This document shows, piece by piece, positions 61,393-64,000 of a DNA stretch of 64,000 nt (positions are counted from its first letter, which is position 1; every line of letters starts with the position of its first letter). This DNA comes from Pseudomonas vancouverensis (GTDB lineage Bacteria; Pseudomonadota; Gammaproteobacteria; Pseudomonadales; Pseudomonadaceae): contig NZ_RRZK01000011.1 of the NCBI RefSeq assembly GCF_004348895.1, positions 1-64,000 on the forward strand, given 5' to 3'. A program made the translations under genes and the position numbers. The notes under the pieces are model-generated. The model saw only the letters and a program-made list of their open reading frames with translations, was not told the DNA's origin and did not search any database.

Positions 61393-62040
61393 ATGAGCAG
61401 TGAGTCTGAAGTGGTGGAACCGAAGAAACGCCGGACACGCATTGAGCCGGAGATGCGCCGCAAGGCCATCATCGAGGCGACGATGCAATGCATCACCCGT
61501 TATGGCCACAGCGGCAGCACCCTTGAACGCATCTGTGCCCAGGCGGGCGTGTCCATCGGCCTGATCGGCCATCACTTTTCCAGCAAGGAAGAGTTGATGT
61601 TGTCGACCTACCAGGAGTTGACCGATCAGTTGCGCGAAGAGACGCGCAAGTTCATGGCAACCCAGGGCGGCACCTCCGAAGACCGCCTGCTGGCGATCAT
61701 CCGTTCTTCGTTTCGCGGGCAGATTTTCAACGAGTTCACGCTGACCACCTGGCTGGGTTTCTGGGGCGCGGCGGTGTCTTCGGACCAATTGCGCGAGCTG
61801 AACAAGAAGCTCTATGCCGATTACCGCAAGGAACTGGAAGCGGTGTTCAAGGCCATCGCCAAGGACAACGGCACCAAAATCGATGCCAAGGGCGCGGCAC
61901 TGACCATCACCGCACTGATCGACGGCTTCTGGCTCGAATGGGCCCTCGACCATCAGGCCTTCAGTTCCAAACGAGCCGAGAAGTGCTGCATCACCACGGC
62001 CTTGATGTTTGTGAACAGTGCCGAGCCGCTGGCGGGGTGA
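61393..62040 (+). CDS. TetR-family regulator, BetI-like
   Basis: The 215-residue regulator has an N-terminal helix-turn-helix (RRKAIIEATMQCITRYGHSG, then LERICAQAGVSIGLIGHHF). The C-terminal domain TWLGFWGAAVSSDQLREL resembles the BetI ligand-binding region that responds to choline. It lies downstream of the ALDH-ADH-permease genes on the same strand, with a terminator between, and probably represses them. AGG precedes the ATG. Confidence 0.9.
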   Translation: MSSESEVVEPKKRRTRIEPEMRRKAIIEATMQCITRYGHSGSTLERICAQAGVSIGLIGHHFSSKEELMLSTYQELTDQLREETRKFMATQGGTSEDRLLAIIRSSFRGQIFNEFTLTTWLGFWGAAVSSDQLRELNKKLYADYRKELEAVFKAIAKDNGTKIDAKGAALTITALIDGFWLEWALDHQAFSSKRAEKCCITTALMFVNSAEPLAG

Positions 62041-62046
62041 GCGGCA

Positions 62047-62952
62047 TCAATAACCGAATTTTCTGCCGTCGTTGAATTCAATGTCCGAGTAAATGCTGAC
62101 TTCTTTGTCGACCTTGTAAAGATGCGTGCTCCTGACCAGATCCGAACCGGAGAAAGGCTCTGGCGTGGCTGTCTTGTCCTGCGCGGCTTTCATCTTGTCG
62201 CGGATGAGCTCGATCTCTTCGTAGGTCATTCTTGGCACCTGGGTCGGGTCTGAGCCAGCGTGGGCACCATAGATGGCCGTATCTTTGTTGATGATGTTCA
62301 GGGTGGCCGAAACCGAGGCAACATAATCCTTAATGTTGCCAACGAAGAGCGACGACGGATAAAGGTGGTCGCCTGACAGCAGCACATTATTCTTTTCGTC
62401 ATAGAGCGCTACTTCATCTTCGGTGTGACCGGGCACACCGAGCAGTTTCAGTTTGACGCCACCCAGGTCGATCACCTCATTGGGCTTGACCAATCGCGAC
62501 ACTTTGAAGGGTTGCAGTACAAAGTGATCGAAGTTGCCCAGGTAAACTGACTCGGGCACATGATAGAGCCCGTCTTTCTGCTTGAACTGGCGCGTGAAGG
62601 CGGTATCCAGCAAGTAGATGCTGTCGAAGTTGTGCAGCCCACCGATGTGGTCGAAGTGCAAGTGCGATGGCAGAACGGACAGGGGTTTGCGGGTGATGCT
62701 CTTGACGACCTGGGTGATGTCTTCCTTCTGGTTGGCGCCGGCATCCAGCATCAAGGCCTTGTCGGTGCCGACAATCAGGTAAGAGTAATTTGCCTGGTAA
62801 TAGTTGGGTTCGCCAATGGCATAAAGACTATCGCTTAGTTTGTGAACAACAAAGCTTGAGTTGGTTTTGTCGGTGTTTTCTGCGTTTGCGTTTAAAACAA
62901 GCGCACTCGCCAAAGTAATGGTAAGCAGGGCCTTTTTATTATTGAATTTCAT
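62047..62952 (-). CDS. exported metallo-beta-lactamase-fold hydrolase
   Basis: The 301-residue protein has a signal peptide (about 1-24, ending NANA) and a metallo-beta-lactamase fold. Zinc-site motifs are SHLHFDHIGG (His97, His99, Asp101, His102), GVPGHTEDEVALYD, LLSGDHLYPSS and GAHAGSD. The family includes beta-lactamases, quorum-quenching lactonases and thioesterases; class B lactamase activity is not implied. Base composition is somewhat lower in GC than most of the window. It is convergent with the TetR gene and divergent from the LysR gene at 63150. Confidence 0.88.
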   Translation of the reverse strand: MKFNNKKALLTITLASALVLNANAENTDKTNSSFVVHKLSDSLYAIGEPNYYQANYSYLIVGTDKALMLDAGANQKEDITQVVKSITRKPLSVLPSHLHFDHIGGLHNFDSIYLLDTAFTRQFKQKDGLYHVPESVYLGNFDHFVLQPFKVSRLVKPNEVIDLGGVKLKLLGVPGHTEDEVALYDEKNNVLLSGDHLYPSSLFVGNIKDYVASVSATLNIINKDTAIYGAHAGSDPTQVPRMTYEEIELIRDKMKAAQDKTATPEPFSGSDLVRSTHLYKVDKEVSIYSDIEFNDGRKFGY

Positions 62953-63149
62953 CGGTGAAACTTCCAGGTGGTGGGGGCACCAGTCAAACGAATGCGCAAC
63001 GGCTAATCAATCGATAAATACTAAAGGTTATGAACTTAGAAAAACTAAACTTTCGGGGCTGTCAGATTTGTCGGTGATCGTTGACGGAGTTCGAGCGATC
63101 AGTTATTACCTGCCGGGCATTCACCCTCGACTCAATCAGGCTGCCACCG

Positions 63150-64000
63150 ATGAGCTTACCGCCGCTGCACAGTTTCAAGGTTTTCGAGTGCGTTGCCCGG
63201 CTGGGCAATATCAGTGCGGCGGCCGATGAACTGCATGTCACCGCAGGCGCTGTCAGCCAGCAACTGAAGGCGCTTCAAGCCAGCCTCGGCATGGATTTGT
63301 TGGTCAAGCAGGGCCGCCAACTGGTGCTGACCGACAGTGGCAAGGTCCTGCAGAAGCACGTGGCCAGTGCGATCAAGGAGATTGGTGCCGGTGTCTCTGC
63401 GCTACGCAATGCGACTGTTTCGCCAGACCAAGTGCAGCCACTGACCTTGTCCATCCCTGGCTCCTATGGCCTCGGCTGGCTGGCCAGACGCTTGTTCACG
63501 TTCATGGATGAGCATCGCCACATCAAGCTCAATGTCATCAACGAACGCAGTTACGGCCAGGTTGACTGGCGGCGGGCGGATGTCGCGGTGATGTATGGCA
63601 CGCCACCGGGTACGGGTTATTGGTGGCGGTTGCTTCATGGGATACGCATGACCCCGGTCTGCAGTCCCCAGTTGCTTCGTGGGGACCGGGGCCTGCGTCA
63701 CCTTGACGACCTGAGCCATCATCGCTTGCTGCATGAAGACGACGGCTCGCAATGGCGGCGCTGGCTCACCGAGGCGCGTTGTCATGAGCGCGACTACAAC
63801 GACGTTCATTTCGAAGACTTCGGCCTGGTGCTTGAAGCCGCGCGCGAAGGTTTTGGCGTTGCCCTCAGTGACGAGGTCGTCTCGGCGAAAGACCTGGATG
63901 AAGGGCGACTGGTGCAACCGTTCACGTTGAGTGTTCCGGCGCTGCATAACTACTACTCTGTTTGCAGTGAAAGTAGTCGGAATCGACCTGAGGTCTATGA
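63150..64000 (+). CDS. LysR-family regulator, GcvA-like (cut by window edge)
   Basis: The reading frame from ATG at 63150 stays open to the end of the window, giving 283 codons without a stop. The N-terminus MSLPPLHSFKVFECVARLGN and then ISAAADELHVTAGAVSQQLK is a typical LysR winged helix. The effector domain of the GcvA/AmpR group follows (SIPGSYGLGWLARRLFTFMD; DVAVMYGTPPG). Only the last few residues are missing. It is divergent from the metallo-beta-lactamase-fold gene and is its probable regulator. Confidence 0.88.
   Translation, partial: MSLPPLHSFKVFECVARLGNISAAADELHVTAGAVSQQLKALQASLGMDLLVKQGRQLVLTDSGKVLQKHVASAIKEIGAGVSALRNATVSPDQVQPLTLSIPGSYGLGWLARRLFTFMDEHRHIKLNVINERSYGQVDWRRADVAVMYGTPPGTGYWWRLLHGIRMTPVCSPQLLRGDRGLRHLDDLSHHRLLHEDDGSQWRRWLTEARCHERDYNDVHFEDFGLVLEAAREGFGVALSDEVVSAKDLDEGRLVQPFTLSVPALHNYYSVCSESSRNRPEVY

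Noticed and set aside
62047..62952. Carbapenemase or resistance gene
   Set aside because: The zinc motif is general to the fold; nothing in the sequence places it with known beta-lactamases.
1..64000. tRNA, rRNA or prophage genes
   Set aside because: No cloverleaf-like 3' CCA regions, rRNA segments, integrase or phage structural genes were seen in the read-through of both strands.

Overview
The window looks like chromosomal DNA from a Pseudomonas of the P. fluorescens group. The gene content (phu haem-uptake locus, phosphatidylcholine synthase, DUF2790 protein, LigD, OsmC-YcaO fusion), the GC-rich codon use and the many REP/REPIN palindromes built on GGGAGC...GCTCCC cores all point there. 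No tRNA, rRNA, insertion sequence, prophage or CRISPR array was found. About 48 protein genes are intact, one is cut by the right edge, and one is a degraded remnant.

Left part (1-20.3 kb): an ornithine decarboxylase with a long leader; a DeoR regulator; an OmpR-type two-component pair facing a DUF2790 / small secreted protein / DipZ-like thiol redox group, with phased TGTATC direct repeats between them; an AraC regulator divergent from a DUF4242 protein and a methyltransferase; phosphatidylcholine synthase; a TerB-like protein; LigD; and a PotE-like antiporter overlapping an AdiA-type decarboxylase.

Middle part (20.4-39.4 kb): a siderophore-type TonB receptor with an STN domain; the copper chaperone pair PCu(A)C-SCO; a complete haem-uptake locus (phuR divergent from tonB-phuSTUV-phuW, with a candidate Fur box between); a PhnD-like periplasmic binding protein overlapping a GGDEF-EAL protein; and metE.

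Right part (39.4-64 kb) is catabolic. One module has a glutamine-synthetase-like ligase, aldehyde dehydrogenase, iron alcohol dehydrogenase and APC permease, which fits gamma-glutamylation and oxidation of an amine or amino alcohol. A LysR gene separates it from a divergent three-flavoprotein amine/opine oxidoreductase cluster with its own binding protein. After GNAT/HIT genes and OsmC-YcaO comes a small AT-richer island of uncharacterised genes, including a frameshifted duplicate. A second permease / alcohol dehydrogenase / aldehyde dehydrogenase module with a BetI-like TetR regulator follows, then an exported metallo-beta-lactamase-fold protein divergent from a LysR gene that leaves the window.

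The most interesting candidates are the PhnD-like/GGDEF-EAL pair, the two parallel alcohol-to-acid modules flanking the opine-oxidase-like cluster, the leader of the ornithine decarboxylase gene, and the paired operator-like repeats upstream of the two-component system. None is proven novel from sequence alone.
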